A DNA stretch of 37,977 nucleotides, taken from assembly GCF_004684805.1 (NCBI RefSeq), contig NZ_SRID01000024.1, positions 1 through 37,977 of the forward strand, given 5' to 3'. The DNA comes from Streptomyces palmae. Lineage in GTDB: Bacteria > Actinomycetota > Actinomycetes > Streptomycetales > Streptomycetaceae. The position numbers and the translations under genes were made by a program. Below are positions 16,502 through 27,590 of this stretch, piece by piece. The notes beneath the pieces were generated by a model. The model saw only the letters and a program-made list of their open reading frames with translations. It searched no databases and was not told where the DNA came from. Each line of letters opens with the position of its first letter. The stretch's first letter is position 1.

Positions 16502-17640
16502 GGCGCGAGCTGTTCACCGCGGAGCACGAGGCGTTCCGGCAGACCGTGCGCACCTTCCTCGACAAGGAGGTGCTGCCGCACCACGAGCGGTGGGAGAAGG
16601 ACGGCGTCGTGGACCGCGCCGCCTGGCTGGCCGCCGGCCGGCAGGGGCTGCTGGGCATGGCCGTGCCCGAGGAGTACGGCGGCGGGGGGACCGACGACTT
16701 CCGGTACGCTGCGGTCCTGGCCGAGGAGTTCGCCCGGGCCGGCGCCACCGGACTCGCCATCCCGCTGCACAACGACATCATCGGCCCGTACCTCACCTCG
16801 CTCGCCACCGAGGACCAGAAGCGCCGCTGGCTGCCCGGCTTCTGCTCCGGCGAGATCGTCACGGCCATCGCGATGACCGAGCCGGGCGCCGGCTCCGACC
16901 TCCAGGGCATCCGCACCACCGCCACCGACCAGGGCGACCACTGGCTGCTCAACGGCTCCAAGACCTTCATCTCCAACGGCATCCTGGCCGACCTGGTGAT
17001 CGTGGTGGCCGCCACCACCCCCGAGGGCGGCGCGCACGGGTTGAGTCTGCTGGTCGTGGAGCGCGGCATGGCCGGCTTCGAGCGCGGTCGCAACCTCGAC
17101 AAGATCGGCCAGAAGGCGCAGGACACCGCCGAGCTGTTCTTCACCGACGTACGGGTGCCCAAGGAGAACCTGCTCGGCGAGGTGAACGGCGGCTTCGTGC
17201 ACCTGATGACCCACCTGGCCCAGGAGCGGCTGAGCATCGCGGTCGCCGCGGTGGCCGCCGCCGAGGGCCTGCTGGAGATCACCACCCGCTATGTCAAGGA
17301 GCGCGAGGCGTTCGGCCGGCCGCTGGCCAGGCTCCAGCACATCCGCTTCGAGATCGCCGAGATGGCCACCGAGTGCGCGGTGGCCCGCGCCTTCCTGGAC
17401 CGCTGCATCACCGAGCACACGGCCGGCGGACTGGACGCGGTGCACGCCTCGATGGCCAAGTGGTGGTCGACCGAGCTGAACAAGCGGGTCGCCGACCGCT
17501 GCCTGCAACTGCACGGCGGCTACGGCTACATGACCGAGTTCCCGGTCGCCAAGGCGTACACCGACTGCCGTATCCAGACGATCTACGGAGGGACCACCGA
17601 GATCATGAAGGAGATCATCGGCCGCTCGCTGCTGTCGTGA
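16498..17640 (+). CDS. Acyl-CoA dehydrogenase, LCAD/isovaleryl-type catalytic base
   Basis: This 380-residue FAD enzyme shows the family motifs: [14 protein letters not shown] for flavin binding, [34 protein letters not shown] and [14 protein letters not shown]. The residue matching the medium-chain catalytic Glu376 is Gly364 (IYGGTTEIM). A Glu, E243, sits in the helix-G motif AQERLS. That swap is characteristic of long-chain and isovaleryl-CoA dehydrogenases and leaves the enzyme catalytically complete. It introduces the alpha-beta double bond in an acyl-CoA, most likely a long or branched one given the upstream racemase. The start overlaps the racemase stop. Confidence 0.94.
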   Translation: MRRELFTAEHEAFRQTVRTFLDKEVLPHHERWEKDGVVDRAAWLAAGRQGLLGMAVPEEYGGGGTDDFRYAAVLAEEFARAGATGLAIPLHNDIIGPYLTSLATEDQKRRWLPGFCSGEIVTAIAMTEPGAGSDLQGIRTTATDQGDHWLLNGSKTFISNGILADLVIVVAATTPEGGAHGLSLLVVERGMAGFERGRNLDKIGQKAQDTAELFFTDVRVPKENLLGEVNGGFVHLMTHLAQERLSIAVAAVAAAEGLLEITTRYVKEREAFGRPLARLQHIRFEIAEMATECAVARAFLDRCITEHTAGGLDAVHASMAKWWSTELNKRVADRCLQLHGGYGYMTEFPVAKAYTDCRIQTIYGGTTEIMKEIIGRSLLS

Positions 17641-17831
17641 ACCCCGTCCGGTCCCGCCAGGCCGGCCCCGCGAGGGCGCCGCGGCCGGCGCCGGACCGCG
17701 ACACCGTCCAGCCCCGGCGGTCCCGGCCGAGCCGGGGCCGACCGGAACCCGCCGCCCGCGCCGTCCAGCACCGCCGCACCGCCGTATCGCCGCACCGGCG
17801 CACCGTCGTACCTGTCCACGAAAGGCACACC

Positions 17832-19046
<1,215 letters not shown>

Positions 19047-19075
19047 CCGTCCCTTCCCCTACGGAGCAGCCCAAC

Positions 19076-21286
19076 ATGAGCGAGACCCCCGCAGCGACCA
19101 CCATCCGCTGGGAACAGGACGAGACCGGAGTCGTCACCCTCGTCCTGGACGACCCCGAGCAGTCCGCCAACACCATGAACGCCGCCTTCATGACCTCGCT
19201 GACGGCGGTGGCCGACCGCGCCGAGGCCGAGCGGGACACCATCCGCGGCATCATCGTCACCTCCGCCAAGAAGACCTTCTTCGCCGGCGGCGACCTGCGC
19301 GACATGATCCGGATCACCCCCGCCGAGGCGCAGCAGGCGTTCGACGCGGGCATGGGCGTCAAGCGCGACCTGCGCCGCCTGGAGACCCTGGGCAAGCCGC
19401 TGGTCGCCGCGATCAACGGCGCGGCCCTGGGCGGCGGTTACGAGATCGCGCTCGCCTGCCACCACCGGATCGCCCTGGACGCCCCCCAGTCGAAGATCGG
19501 CCTGCCCGAGGTCACCCTGGGCCTGCTGCCGGCCGGCGGCGGCGTGGTGCGCAGCGTCCGGCTGCTGGGCATCACCGACGCCCTGCTCAAGGTGCTGCTG
19601 CAGGGCCGCCAGTACGCCCCGCAGCGCGCCCTGGCCGAGGGCCTGGTGCACGAGGTCGTGGCCACCGAGGAGGAGATGCTGGCCCGGGCCCGTGCCTTCG
19701 TCGACGCCCACCCCGAGTCCCAGCAGCCCTGGGACGTCAAGGGCTACAAGATCCCCGGCGGCACCCCGGCGCACCCCACGTTCGCCGCGAACCTGCCGGC
19801 CTTCCCGGCCAACCTGCGCAAGCAGCTGGGCGGCGCCCCCTATCCGGCGCCGCGCAACATCCTGGCCGCCGCCGTCGAGGGCGCCCAGGTCGACTTCGAG
19901 ACCGCGCAGGTCATCGAGGCCCGGTACTTCACCGAGCTGGTCACCGGCCAGACCGCCAAGAACATGATGCAGGCGTTCTTCTTCGACCTCCAGGCGGTCA
20001 ACGCCGGCCGCAGCCGGCCGGACGGTGTGCCGCCGCGCAAGGTCCGCAAGGTCGCGGTGCTCGGCGCCGGGATGATGGGCGCCGGCATCGCCTACTCCTG
20101 CGCCCGCGCCGGCATCGAGGTGGTCCTCAAGGACGTGTCCGCCGAGGCCGCCGCCCGGGGCAAGGAGTACTCGGCCGGGCTGCTCGCCAAGGCGCTGGCC
20201 AAGGGCCGCACCACCGAGGCGCGGCGGGACGAGCTGCTGGCCCGGATCACCCCGACCGCCGACCCGCGGGACCTGGCCGGCTGCGACGCGGTCATCGAGG
20301 CGGTCTTCGAGGACCCGGCCCTCAAGCACAAGGTGTTCCAGGAGATCGAGGGCATCGTCGAGCCCGACGCCCTGCTCTGCTCCAACACCTCCACCCTGCC
20401 CATCACCCTGCTCGCCGAGGGGGTGCGGCGGCCCGCCGACTTCGTCGGCCTGCACTTCTTCTCGCCGGTCGACAAGATGCCGCTGGTGGAGATCATCAAG
20501 GGCGAGCGGACCGGCGAGGAGGCACTGGCCCGCGCGTTCGACCTGGTGCGCCAGATCCGCAAGACGCCCATCGTGGTCAACGACTCGCGGGGGTTCTTCA
20601 CCTCGCGGGTGATCGGCCAGTTCATCAACGAGGGCGTGGCCATGGTGGGGGAGGGGCTGGACCCGGCCTCCGTGGAGCAGGCCGCGGCCCAGGCCGGATA
20701 CCCGGCCAAGGTGCTCTCGCTGATGGACGAGCTCACCCTCACCCTGCCGCGCCGGATCCGCGAGGAGACGCGGCGGGCTGTCGAGGAGTCCGGCGGCAGC
20801 TGGCCGGCGCACCCGGCGGACGCCGTGATCGACCGGATGATCGACGAGTTCGGACGGCCCGGACGTAGCGGCGGGGCGGGCTTCTACGAGTACGACGAGG
20901 CCACCGGCAAGCGGACCCGGCTGTGGCCGGGGCTGCGCGAGCACTTCACCCGGGAGGACGCGGAGATCCCGTTCCGGGACATGCGGGAGCGGATGCTGTT
21001 CGCCGAGGCCATCGACACCGTCCGGCTGCTGGAGGAGGGGGTGCTCACCTCCGTCGCGGACGCCAACATCGGTTCCATCATGGGGATCGGCTTCCCCGCC
21101 TGGACCGGGGGAGTGCTCCAGTACATCAACGGCTACCAGGGCGGGGAAGGGCGGGAGTCGCTCGTCGGACTGCCCGGCTTCGCGGCCCGCGCCCGCGAGT
21201 TGCAGGCCGCCTACGGCGACCGCTTCGCCCCTCCGGGGCTGCTGCTGGCCAAGGCGGAGGCGGGCGAGGTCTTCCGCGACGAGTGA
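19076..21286 (+). CDS. Bifunctional 3-hydroxyacyl-CoA dehydrogenase/enoyl-CoA hydratase (FadB/FadJ-type)
   Basis: This 736-residue fusion has an N-terminal enoyl-CoA hydratase with both catalytic glutamates, Glu123 (GGGYEIALA) and Glu145 ([11 protein letters not shown]). It is joined to a 3-hydroxyacyl-CoA dehydrogenase with the NAD motif GAGMMGAG from residue 330 and the catalytic His460 in [14 protein letters not shown]-terminal helical domain carries [11 protein letters not shown] and [10 protein letters not shown]. It hydrates enoyl-CoA and oxidises the product, supplying the adjacent thiolase. In Gram-negative bacteria FadA and FadB form one complex, and adjacency here suggests the same. 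An 11-bp hairpin follows the stop. Confidence 0.95.
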   Translation: MSETPAATTIRWEQDETGVVTLVLDDPEQSANTMNAAFMTSLTAVADRAEAERDTIRGIIVTSAKKTFFAGGDLRDMIRITPAEAQQAFDAGMGVKRDLRRLETLGKPLVAAINGAALGGGYEIALACHHRIALDAPQSKIGLPEVTLGLLPAGGGVVRSVRLLGITDALLKVLLQGRQYAPQRALAEGLVHEVVATEEEMLARARAFVDAHPESQQPWDVKGYKIPGGTPAHPTFAANLPAFPANLRKQLGGAPYPAPRNILAAAVEGAQVDFETAQVIEARYFTELVTGQTAKNMMQAFFFDLQAVNAGRSRPDGVPPRKVRKVAVLGAGMMGAGIAYSCARAGIEVVLKDVSAEAAARGKEYSAGLLAKALAKGRTTEARRDELLARITPTADPRDLAGCDAVIEAVFEDPALKHKVFQEIEGIVEPDALLCSNTSTLPITLLAEGVRRPADFVGLHFFSPVDKMPLVEIIKGERTGEEALARAFDLVRQIRKTPIVVNDSRGFFTSRVIGQFINEGVAMVGEGLDPASVEQAAAQAGYPAKVLSLMDELTLTLPRRIREETRRAVEESGGSWPAHPADAVIDRMIDEFGRPGRSGGAGFYEYDEATGKRTRLWPGLREHFTREDAEIPFRDMRERMLFAEAIDTVRLLEEGVLTSVADANIGSIMGIGFPAWTGGVLQYINGYQGGEGRESLVGLPGFAARARELQAAYGDRFAPPGLLLAKAEAGEVFRDE

Positions 21287-21303
21287 TCCGGCCCTGACCG
21301 AGA

Positions 21304-21339
21304 ACCCTCCCGGAGGTGGGGCATCCCTTCCGGGAGGGT
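21304..21339 (+). terminator. Hairpin closing the beta-oxidation operon
   Basis: ACCCTCCCGGA (21304-21314) pairs perfectly with 21329-21339 across a 14-nt loop, 17 nt after the fadB-type stop. No T tract follows. The rest of the gap to 21540 shows nothing further that I can support. Confidence 0.75.
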
Positions 21340-21540
21340 GCCGTCCTCCCGTTCCCCCGAGGTGTCCCGGGACCGCCGGGGCGGGGCGGCGGTGCCCGGG
21401 CGACCGCGGGCCCGGCCGTGCCGGGCGGACCGGCGGTGGCGTTCACCACCGAGGTCCGGCGGATGACCGCGTCGGGGTGCCCACTCGCCTCGGCCACCGC
21501 GGTGGCCCCGCCGAGCGGGCGCGGAAGCCCGCGGGCCCGG

Positions 21541-22242
21541 TCAGCCCTCGCTGTACCAGGCCCGCAGCTCCTCCCGCATGGACCGCTGGAAGGCGATCAC
21601 CAGGGCCTGGACCACCAGCGGCTGCATATGGGCGGAGAGCGACTTGATCGCCGAGACCTCCTCGCCCCAGACCTCCTCGCGGAACAGCCGGCTCAACTCC
21701 CGCGCCGCCGCCCGGGAGTGCTCCAGCACCACGGTGTGCGCGGCCAGCACGGCCTCCAGCGTGATCGGCACGTCGAGCAGCCGCATCCCCAGGTGGAGCA
21801 CCGAGGGGTCGACCCGGAAGACCTCCGGGTCCGCGGTGCGCTCCAGCACGCTCATCGCGGCCAGCCGGTCGAGGTCCTCCTCGGTCAGCTCCCGCCCGGC
21901 CCGCCGCGCCAACTGCTCCCGGGTGGCGTCCTCCGGGGCGTCCGGGGCCCAGGAGGCCACCAGCGCCCGGTGGATGGCCAGATCGTCGGCGCTCAGGTCG
22001 GCGGGCAGCCGGCTCAGGTAGCGCTCGATGGCGGCCAGCGTCATCCCGTGGTGCTGGAGCTCCTCGATCAGCGCCAGCCGGGACAGGTGCTCGGGACCGT
22101 AGTGGCCGACCCGCCGGGGGCCGATCACCGGCGGCGGCAGCAGCCCCCGGGTGCTGTAGAAGCGCACCGTGCGGACGGTCACCCCGGCCCGGGCCGCGAG
22201 TTCGTCGACGGTGAGTGTCGGTTCCCCGGTCTCGGTGGTCAT
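21541..22242 (-). CDS. MerR-family transcriptional regulator of the beta-oxidation operon
   Basis: The 233-residue protein begins with a MerR winged helix (LTVDELAARAGVTVRTVRFY, then GHYGPEHLSRLALIEEL) at residues about 10-78. A helical effector domain of about 150 residues follows, with no cysteine cluster, so a metal ligand is unlikely and an acyl-CoA or similar ligand is plausible. The ATG at 22242 has GAGGAA about 7 nt upstream. The gene converges on the beta-oxidation operon, and its own leader has the same operator as that operon. Autoregulation and control of the operon are inferred from that shared site. Confidence 0.9.
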   Translation of the reverse strand: MTTETGEPTLTVDELAARAGVTVRTVRFYSTRGLLPPPVIGPRRVGHYGPEHLSRLALIEELQHHGMTLAAIERYLSRLPADLSADDLAIHRALVASWAPDAPEDATREQLARRAGRELTEEDLDRLAAMSVLERTADPEVFRVDPSVLHLGMRLLDVPITLEAVLAAHTVVLEHSRAAARELSRLFREEVWGEEVSAIKSLSAHMQPLVVQALVIAFQRSMREELRAWYSEG

Positions 22243-22279
22243 CGGCCGTTCCTCGCTCTCCGGTGCGCTACCAGGTTCA

Positions 22280-22292
22280 ACAGTATTGCTGT
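22280..22292 (-). promoter_or_regulatory. Operator ACAGCAATACTGT upstream of merR
   Basis: Read on the minus strand, this core lies 37 bp before the merR start. It differs by one base from the core at 15324-15336, with the same GGTG six bases before the core. Confidence 0.7.
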
Positions 22293-22356
22293 CTCACCAG
22301 CGGTGTGAAACCCCGCGGCCGGCCCGTACCCCACGCCCGGGGTGCCCGGAACGCGC

Positions 22357-22403
22357 GGCGCCCGCCGCCGACCGGCTCGTCGGGCCGGTCGGCGGCGGGC
22401 GCC
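22357..22403 (-). terminator. 19-bp perfect hairpin after the M1 peptidase gene
   Basis: The arm 22357-22375 pairs without mismatch with 22385-22403 around a 9-nt loop. It lies 22 nt past the M1 peptidase stop and upstream of the merR promoter, so it should separate these two same-strand units. Confidence 0.85.
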
Positions 22404-22425
22404 GGTGGTGTCGCGGGGAGCCGGC

Positions 22426-23919
22426 TCAGTGCCGGTGCGCGTGGACCGAGTCGGTGGCTCGGATCTTCTTCCAGGACCTGGGCCGCTCCGGTGCCTTCAC
22501 GGTGCCCACGGCCGCCTGGCGGGCGCTGAGGGCGGACGGCTTGGACGGTGTGAACAGCCAGGTGTCGAAGAGCTCGGTCAGCCGCTTCCCGGAGACCTGC
22601 TCGGCGAACTTCCGGAAGTCGGCGACCGAGGCGTTGCCGTAGCGGTGCTGCGTCGGCCACTGCTTGAGGATGGCGAAGAAGTCCTTGTCGCCCACCTCGT
22701 TGCGCAGCGCCTGGAGGGCCACCGCGCCCCGGTCGTAGACCGCGCCGTGGAACTGGTTCTCCGGACCCGGGTCGCCCGGCTTGACGGTCCAGAACGGGTC
22801 GTCGGCCGGGTGCTGGGAGTAGACGTAGTCGGCGAGCTCCTGCGCGGTGCCCTCGCCCTCCTTCTCCGACCACAGCCACTGCGCGTAGCGGGCGAAGCCC
22901 TCGTTGACCCAGATGTCGCGCCAGTCCTTCAGCGACACGCTGTCGCCGTACCACTGGTGGGCCAGTTCGTGCACGACCACCGAGACGTTGGAGCCGTTGG
23001 CGAACTGCCGGGGGCTGTAGAACGGCCGGGTCTGGGTCTCCAGGGCGTAACCGGTGGGCACGTTCGGGACATAGCCGCCGAGCGCGTCGAAGGGGTACGG
23101 GCCGAAGACCTCGCCGAGCCAGTCGGCGACCTCGATGCTGCGTTCCACGCTCGCCCGCGCCGCCCCGTCGTTGGCGCCCAGGTCCTTGCTGTAGGCGTTG
23201 ATGACGGGCAGCCCGTCGGCGGTGGTGTCGGTGGTGATGTCGAACCTGCCCACCGCCAGCGTCGCCAGATAGGTGGCCTGGGGCTTGCTGGAGCGCCAGT
23301 TGTAGCGCGTCCAGCCCAGCTTCGAACTGCTCGACTGGAGCGTGCCGTTGCTGATCGCCTGGGTTCCGTCCGGCACCGCCACCGAGACGTCGTAGGTGGC
23401 CTTGTCCAGCGGGTGGTCATTGCTGGGGAACCACCACCAGGCGCTCTCCGGCTCGTTGGCCGCGACCCCGCCGTCGGGGGTGCGCAGCCAGCCGGTGAAG
23501 CCCGAGGCCTCGACCGCGGACGGCGTGCCGCGGTAGCGCACCACCACCGTGAACGAGCGGCCGGAGGCCAGCGCCGAGGAGGGGGTGATCTCCAACTCGT
23601 GGTCACCGGTCTTCGCGAAACCGGCCTTCTTGCCGCCCACCAGCACCGAGTCGACGTCGAGGGCGAAGTCCAGGTTGAAGCGGGACAGGTCCTGCTTGGC
23701 GGTGGCGGTGATGGTCGCCGTGCCCTCCAGGCCGTCGTCCTCGGGCTGGTACTTCAGGCGCAGGTCGTAATGGGACACGTCGTACCCGCCGTTGCCGTAG
23801 GTCGGGTAGTAGGAGTCCCCGATGCCGGGGGCGCCCGGGGTGGGCTGGGCCGCCGATGCCGGGATCGCCAGCAGCAGGCAGGCCGCGGCCGCCGTCGGCA
23901 CGTAGAGTCTGTGGCGCAC
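22426..23919 (-). CDS. Secreted M1-family zinc aminopeptidase
   Basis: The 497-residue product has a signal peptide (VRHRLYVPTAAAACLLLAIPASA) followed by an N-terminal M1 beta-domain. The catalytic domain carries the zinc site HELAHQW (His317, Glu318, His321) and Glu340 in IWVNEGFA, the exact HExxH-x18-E spacing. The exopeptidase motif GAMEN is not present in standard form: the segment reads GYALETQTRP, as in several actinobacterial secreted M1 enzymes. It should remove N-terminal residues from peptides outside the cell. The GTG at 23919 has GGAGG with 4-nt spacing. It is divergent from the S15-type peptidase, with which it may share a peptide-scavenging role. Confidence 0.92.
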   Translation of the reverse strand: MRHRLYVPTAAAACLLLAIPASAAQPTPGAPGIGDSYYPTYGNGGYDVSHYDLRLKYQPEDDGLEGTATITATAKQDLSRFNLDFALDVDSVLVGGKKAGFAKTGDHELEITPSSALASGRSFTVVVRYRGTPSAVEASGFTGWLRTPDGGVAANEPESAWWWFPSNDHPLDKATYDVSVAVPDGTQAISNGTLQSSSSKLGWTRYNWRSSKPQATYLATLAVGRFDITTDTTADGLPVINAYSKDLGANDGAARASVERSIEVADWLGEVFGPYPFDALGGYVPNVPTGYALETQTRPFYSPRQFANGSNVSVVVHELAHQWYGDSVSLKDWRDIWVNEGFARYAQWLWSEKEGEGTAQELADYVYSQHPADDPFWTVKPGDPGPENQFHGAVYDRGAVALQALRNEVGDKDFFAILKQWPTQHRYGNASVADFRKFAEQVSGKRLTELFDTWLFTPSKPSALSARQAAVGTVKAPERPRSWKKIRATDSVHAHRH

Positions 23920-23935
23920 GAGTCCTCCAACTCGT
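23918..23935 (-). promoter_or_regulatory. Hairpin enclosing the ribosome-binding site of the M1 peptidase gene
   Basis: ACGAGT (23918-23923) and ACTCGT (23930-23935) pair perfectly, leaving the Shine-Dalgarno (TGGAGG on the minus strand) in a 6-nt loop and part of the GTG start in the stem. It could limit translation initiation. Confidence 0.35.
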
Positions 23936-24127
23936 CGGGGAGAGCGATCACTCAGGACTCTATGTACCCCTCGCCGAATCGTCGTGTCCACGACGGTTTC
24001 TGTCATCTGTTCGACACGAGGGCGACATCGGACGTCCCAATCGCCCCCGGAACACCGGGTTTCCCTCCCGCCACCGCGCCGATGCCCGCCGGTCGAGGGC
24101 CTCTTACGTGCGGACCGCCCGCCGCGC

Positions 24128-24133
24128 TACCGT
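24128..24133 (+). promoter_or_regulatory. Candidate -10 box TACCGT of a leaderless gene
   Basis: TACCGT ends 6 nt before the GTG at 24140. A weak -35 candidate, TTACGT (24104-24109), lies 18 bp upstream. No Shine-Dalgarno precedes the GTG. Confidence 0.45.
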
Positions 24134-24139
24134 CCCGCC

Positions 24140-26470
24140 GTGCCGCAACGTGCGCTGAATCCCCGCAGCCCCTGGACCCTGCTCGTAGCGGCGGCGCTCA
24201 CCGCGCTGTCGGCCACCCTCCTCGCCCCGCCCGCCGCACAGGCGGCCCCCGCCGCGCCGCGGGAGACCCGCCCGGTCTACTCGTACCAGGACGCCATCCG
24301 CGAGTCCGTGTGGGTGGACACCGGCCTGGACGGCGACCGGGACGGGCTCGCCGACCGGGTGGCGGTGGACATCGTCCGGCCCCGGGAAGCCAGCCGGGCC
24401 GGCCACCGGGTACCGGTGATCATGGACGCCAGTCCGTACTACTCCTGCTGCGGACGCGGCAACGAGAGCCAGAAGAAGACCTATGACCAGGCGGGCGACC
24501 CCGTCGGCTTCCCGCTCTTCTACGACAACTACTTCGTGCCGCGCGGGTACGCCACCGTGCTGGTGGACCTGGCCGGCACCAACCGCTCCGACGGCTGCGT
24601 GGACGTCGGCGGCCCCTCGGACATCCGGTCCGCCAAGGCCGTCGTCGACTGGCTCAACGGCCGCGCCCGCGCCTACACCACCCGCACCGGCGCCACCCCG
24701 GCCACCGCGGGCTGGTCCAACGGCCGCACCGGGATGATCGGCAAGAGCTACGACGGCACCATCGCCAACGGCGTGGCCGCCACCGGCGTCCGGGGCCTGC
24801 GGACCATCGTGCCGATCGGCGCCATCAGCTCCTGGTACGACTACTACTTCGCCCAGGGCGCCCCGCTCTACGACACCGGACCGGACGCCCTCTCCGAGAC
24901 CGTCGAGAGCCCGCGGGCCCGCGAGCGCTGCGGCGCCGTCCAGCGGCGGCTGATCCGGGGCGCCCCGCGCAGCGGCGATCGGACCGCGCTGTGGGACCGT
25001 CGCGACTACGTGCCGAAGGCATCCGCGGTGCGCGCCAGCGTCTTCGCGGTGCACGGCATGCAGGACCTCAACGTCCGCACCAGGCACCTGGGCCAGTGGT
25101 GGCGGGCGCTCTCCCGGGCCGGCGTGGAACGGAAGGTCTGGCTCTCCCAGACCGGCCATGTGGACCCCTTCGACTTCCGCCGCGCCACCTGGGTCCGCAC
25201 CCTGCACCGCTGGTTCGACCACTATCTGATGGGCATCGACAACGGCATCGAGCGGGAGCCGATGGCCGATGTGGAGCGCGCCCCCGGACAGTGGTCCACC
25301 GACCGCCGCTGGCCGGCCGAGCACACCGCGGCCACCACCCTCCACCCGCGCCCGGGCACCACCGCGGGCACGGGCCTGCTGGGCACCGTGCCCGCCGCGC
25401 CCGGCAGCGCCGAAACCTTCACCGACGACCCGCGGCACGGGGAGGCCGACTGGGCGGCACACCTCGACCGGCCCACCCCGGACAAGGCCGGCTTCACCAC
25501 CGCCCCGCTCACCCGGGACCTGAGGCTGTCCGGCGCCGGCCGGGTCACCGTGACCGCCATTCCCACCACCGCCACGGCGCACCTGTCCGCGGTCCTGGTC
25601 GACCTCGGACCGGACACCATCCGCGACTACACCGGTGCGGGCGAGGGCATCCGCACTCGCACCGACCGCGACTGCTGGGGCGGCGGCACGGCCGGCGACA
25701 GCGCCTGCTACAAGGTGACCGAACCGGACACCGCGGTGGTACACCACACCGTCTTCAGCCGCGGCTGGGCCGACCTCGGCACCCATGCCGACGCCCGCAG
25801 GGGCCGCCCGCTCACCCCCGGCAGGCCCTACACCATCACCGTGGACCTGGCGGCCGGCGACCACATCGTGCCGGCCGGCCACCGCCTCGCCCTGATCATC
25901 GCCGGCACCGACGCCGGGCTGATCGAGCCGCCCGCCGACCGGCCCCGGCTGACCCTCGATCTGACCCGCACCTCGGCGAGCCTGCCGGTGGTCGGCGGCC
26001 CGGCGGCGGTAGACCGGGCACTACCCGCCGCCGCTCCCGCCCCGGCCGGGCCCCGCACCCCGCCGGCAGGGGTCGGCACCTCGGAAGGGGTCGGCACCTC
26101 GGAAGGGGGCGGCGCCGTGGCAGGGGTCGGCATCTCGGCAGGGGTCGGCGCCCCGCACCCGCGGACCGGGCCGCCCTGTGCGGCATCGCCGGCGCGGCCC
26201 TGGCCGCTTCGGTGCCGGCCGTGCCCGCGCGCGCGGCCGACCCGGTCTTGGCACTCCGGACCGGCTTCGAGGCCGGCCACGGCGCCCGCTGGACCAGCCA
26301 GACCGAGGAGCGGGACTTCCTCACCGCCGTGGAGGCCGCCGGCGACCGGGCCCGGGTGCGGCGCATCGGCACCACCGGACAGCGGCGTCCCATCCGGCTG
26401 GTCGCCATCGGCGCCCCGGCCGCCCCCGCCGACCCGGCCCGTATCGCCCGCGGCAGCTCGGTGCTGCTGA
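24140..26470 (+). CDS. Secreted Xaa-Pro dipeptidyl-peptidase-like hydrolase (S15/CocE-NonD), with run-on 3' end
   Basis: The signal peptide ([22 protein letters not shown]) is followed by an alpha/beta-hydrolase domain. Its triad is Ser203 (GKSYDG), Asp309 (MQDLNV) and His340 (TGHVDPF). A C-terminal jelly-roll domain of the X-Pro dipeptidyl-peptidase type extends to about residue 630. It likely removes Xaa-Pro dipeptides outside the cell. The family normally ends near there. Here the frame continues through five 18-bp repeats (Gly-Val-Gly-Thr-Ser-Glu) and then reads out of phase over the first 300 bp of the M14 gene, giving a Pro/Arg/Ala-rich tail that looks non-native. A lost stop or an indel near 26069-26165 is likely. 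The GTG start is preferred because the signal peptide begins there. Confidence 0.85.
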   Translation: MPQRALNPRSPWTLLVAAALTALSATLLAPPAAQAAPAAPRETRPVYSYQDAIRESVWVDTGLDGDRDGLADRVAVDIVRPREASRAGHRVPVIMDASPYYSCCGRGNESQKKTYDQAGDPVGFPLFYDNYFVPRGYATVLVDLAGTNRSDGCVDVGGPSDIRSAKAVVDWLNGRARAYTTRTGATPATAGWSNGRTGMIGKSYDGTIANGVAATGVRGLRTIVPIGAISSWYDYYFAQGAPLYDTGPDALSETVESPRARERCGAVQRRLIRGAPRSGDRTALWDRRDYVPKASAVRASVFAVHGMQDLNVRTRHLGQWWRALSRAGVERKVWLSQTGHVDPFDFRRATWVRTLHRWFDHYLMGIDNGIEREPMADVERAPGQWSTDRRWPAEHTAATTLHPRPGTTAGTGLLGTVPAAPGSAETFTDDPRHGEADWAAHLDRPTPDKAGFTTAPLTRDLRLSGAGRVTVTAIPTTATAHLSAVLVDLGPDTIRDYTGAGEGIRTRTDRDCWGGGTAGDSACYKVTEPDTAVVHHTVFSRGWADLGTHADARRGRPLTPGRPYTITVDLAAGDHIVPAGHRLALIIAGTDAGLIEPPADRPRLTLDLTRTSASLPVVGGPAAVDRALPAAAPAPAGPRTPPAGVGTSEGVGTSEGGGAVAGVGISAGVGAPHPRTGPPCAASPARPWPLRCRPCPRARPTRSWHSGPASRPATAPAGPARPRSGTSSPPWRPPATGPGCGASAPPDSGVPSGWSPSAPRPPPPTRPVSPAAARCC
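26069..26158 (+). repeat. Five tandem 18-bp repeats at the S15/M14 junction
   Basis: Units starting at 26069, 26087, 26105, 26123 and 26141 share GGGGTCGGCACCTCGGAA with substitutions. The first two are identical. The period is a multiple of three, so copy-number change would not shift the frame, but single-base slips in the G runs would. Confidence 0.85.
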
Positions 26471-27507
26471 TCTGCGGTCAGCACGGGGACGAGCCCGCCG
26501 GCCGCGAGGCCTGCCTGTCCACCGTGCGGGACCTGGCCCTGGCCGAGGACCGGCGCACCCGGCGCTTCCTGGCCCGCACCACCGTGCTGGTGGTGCCCGA
26601 CGCCAACCCCGACGGCCGGGCCGCCGACAGCCGGTGGAACGCCGAGGGAGCCGACATCAACCGCGACCACCTCGCACTGCGCACCGCCGAGGCCCGCGCC
26701 ATCGCCCGCGTGCTGCGCGACTACCGGCCCGAGATCGTCTACGACCTGCACGAGTACGGGGCCACCGACCCCTACTACGTCAAGGACGTGCTGACCCTGT
26801 GGCCCCGCAACCCCAACACCGCTCACCCGATGCGCCGCGAGGCCCGCGCCCTGTCCGACTCCGCCGTGCGGCCGGCCGCCGAGCGCGCCGGGTACACCAC
26901 CGGCACCTACGGCCTGTGGACCGACCCGGCCACCGGCGCCCCGCTCCAGCAGGTCGCCGGCGACGGCCAGGCACGCATCCTGCGCAACACCGCCGGGATC
27001 AAGCACGCGGTGGGCCTCCTGGTGGAGTCCCGCGTCACCCCGCTCACCGAGGCCGAGCGGTCCGACCCCGCGGTGAACAACCGGCGCCGGGTCCGCTCCC
27101 ATCGGGCCGCCCTCGCCGGACTCCTCGACTTCGCCGCCCGCCACCGGGACCGGATCGCGGCGGCCACCCACCGCGCCCGGTCGGCCGGTTACCGGGACCG
27201 CGGCACCGTCTTCCTGGGCGGCGCCGACAACCTCCCGCCCGGCGACCTCGACCGGCTCACCGACCCGCCCTGCGGCTACCGGCTCAGCGCCGTCCAGTAC
27301 CAGGGCGTCGGCGACGAACTCGCGCTGCACGGCATCGCGGTGCGCCCGGACCGCGACGGTACGGTCCTGGTCCCGCTGCGCCAGCCGCTGCGCGCCCTGG
27401 TGCCCCTGCTGCTGGACGCCCGGGCCGCCTCCCCGCTGACTGCCGCCCGCCCCTTGAAAAGCTGCCGGGACACGACCACCGCCGGACGCCAACGCCCCCT
27501 AGCATGA
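26176..27507 (+). CDS. M14-family zinc carboxypeptidase, N-terminus disrupted or start unclear
   Basis: The body is an intact M14 domain. Zinc ligands are in CGQHGDEP (His codon 26482, Glu 26491) and DLHEYG (His 26749), with Asn-Arg in ADINRDH and the catalytic Glu in [10 protein letters not shown] (27025). A signal-like segment ([19 protein letters not shown]) precedes it, so export is expected. This frame has no ATG, GTG or TTG for several hundred bases upstream. The only candidate near the signal is CTG 26176, used here as a nominal start. A good Shine-Dalgarno plus GTG at 26117 exists, but in the S15 frame, one base out of phase. A one-base change in 26120-26170 would restore a normal gene. 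The product should trim C-terminal residues or wall peptides. Confidence 0.75.
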   Translation: MCGIAGAALAASVPAVPARAADPVLALRTGFEAGHGARWTSQTEERDFLTAVEAAGDRARVRRIGTTGQRRPIRLVAIGAPAAPADPARIARGSSVLLICGQHGDEPAGREACLSTVRDLALAEDRRTRRFLARTTVLVVPDANPDGRAADSRWNAEGADINRDHLALRTAEARAIARVLRDYRPEIVYDLHEYGATDPYYVKDVLTLWPRNPNTAHPMRREARALSDSAVRPAAERAGYTTGTYGLWTDPATGAPLQQVAGDGQARILRNTAGIKHAVGLLVESRVTPLTEAERSDPAVNNRRRVRSHRAALAGLLDFAARHRDRIAAATHRARSAGYRDRGTVFLGGADNLPPGDLDRLTDPPCGYRLSAVQYQGVGDELALHGIAVRPDRDGTVLVPLRQPLRALVPLLLDARAASPLTAARPLKSCRDTTTAGRQRPLA

Positions 27508-27590
27508 GGGGAGTTGTCGTAGCCGGCCGCCACCCGATCGCCCCGGCGGGGGACGACGTCGGGCGGGGCCGGGTCAACGGGAGGGGACAG

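Noticed and set aside
26102..26112. Programmed -1 slippery site in the G run at the S15/M14 junction
   Set aside because: The run does not form a proper XXXYYYZ heptamer in the S15 frame. A mutation or sequence error is the simpler explanation.
26069..26158. CRISPR-like array
   Set aside because: The 18-bp units are directly abutting without spacers and encode in-frame peptide repeats.
27504..27590. ATG at 27504 overlapping the M14 stop as start of the unknown protein
   Set aside because: It has no ribosome-binding site, and the extra residues look non-coding. GTG 27591 has GGGAGGGG just upstream.
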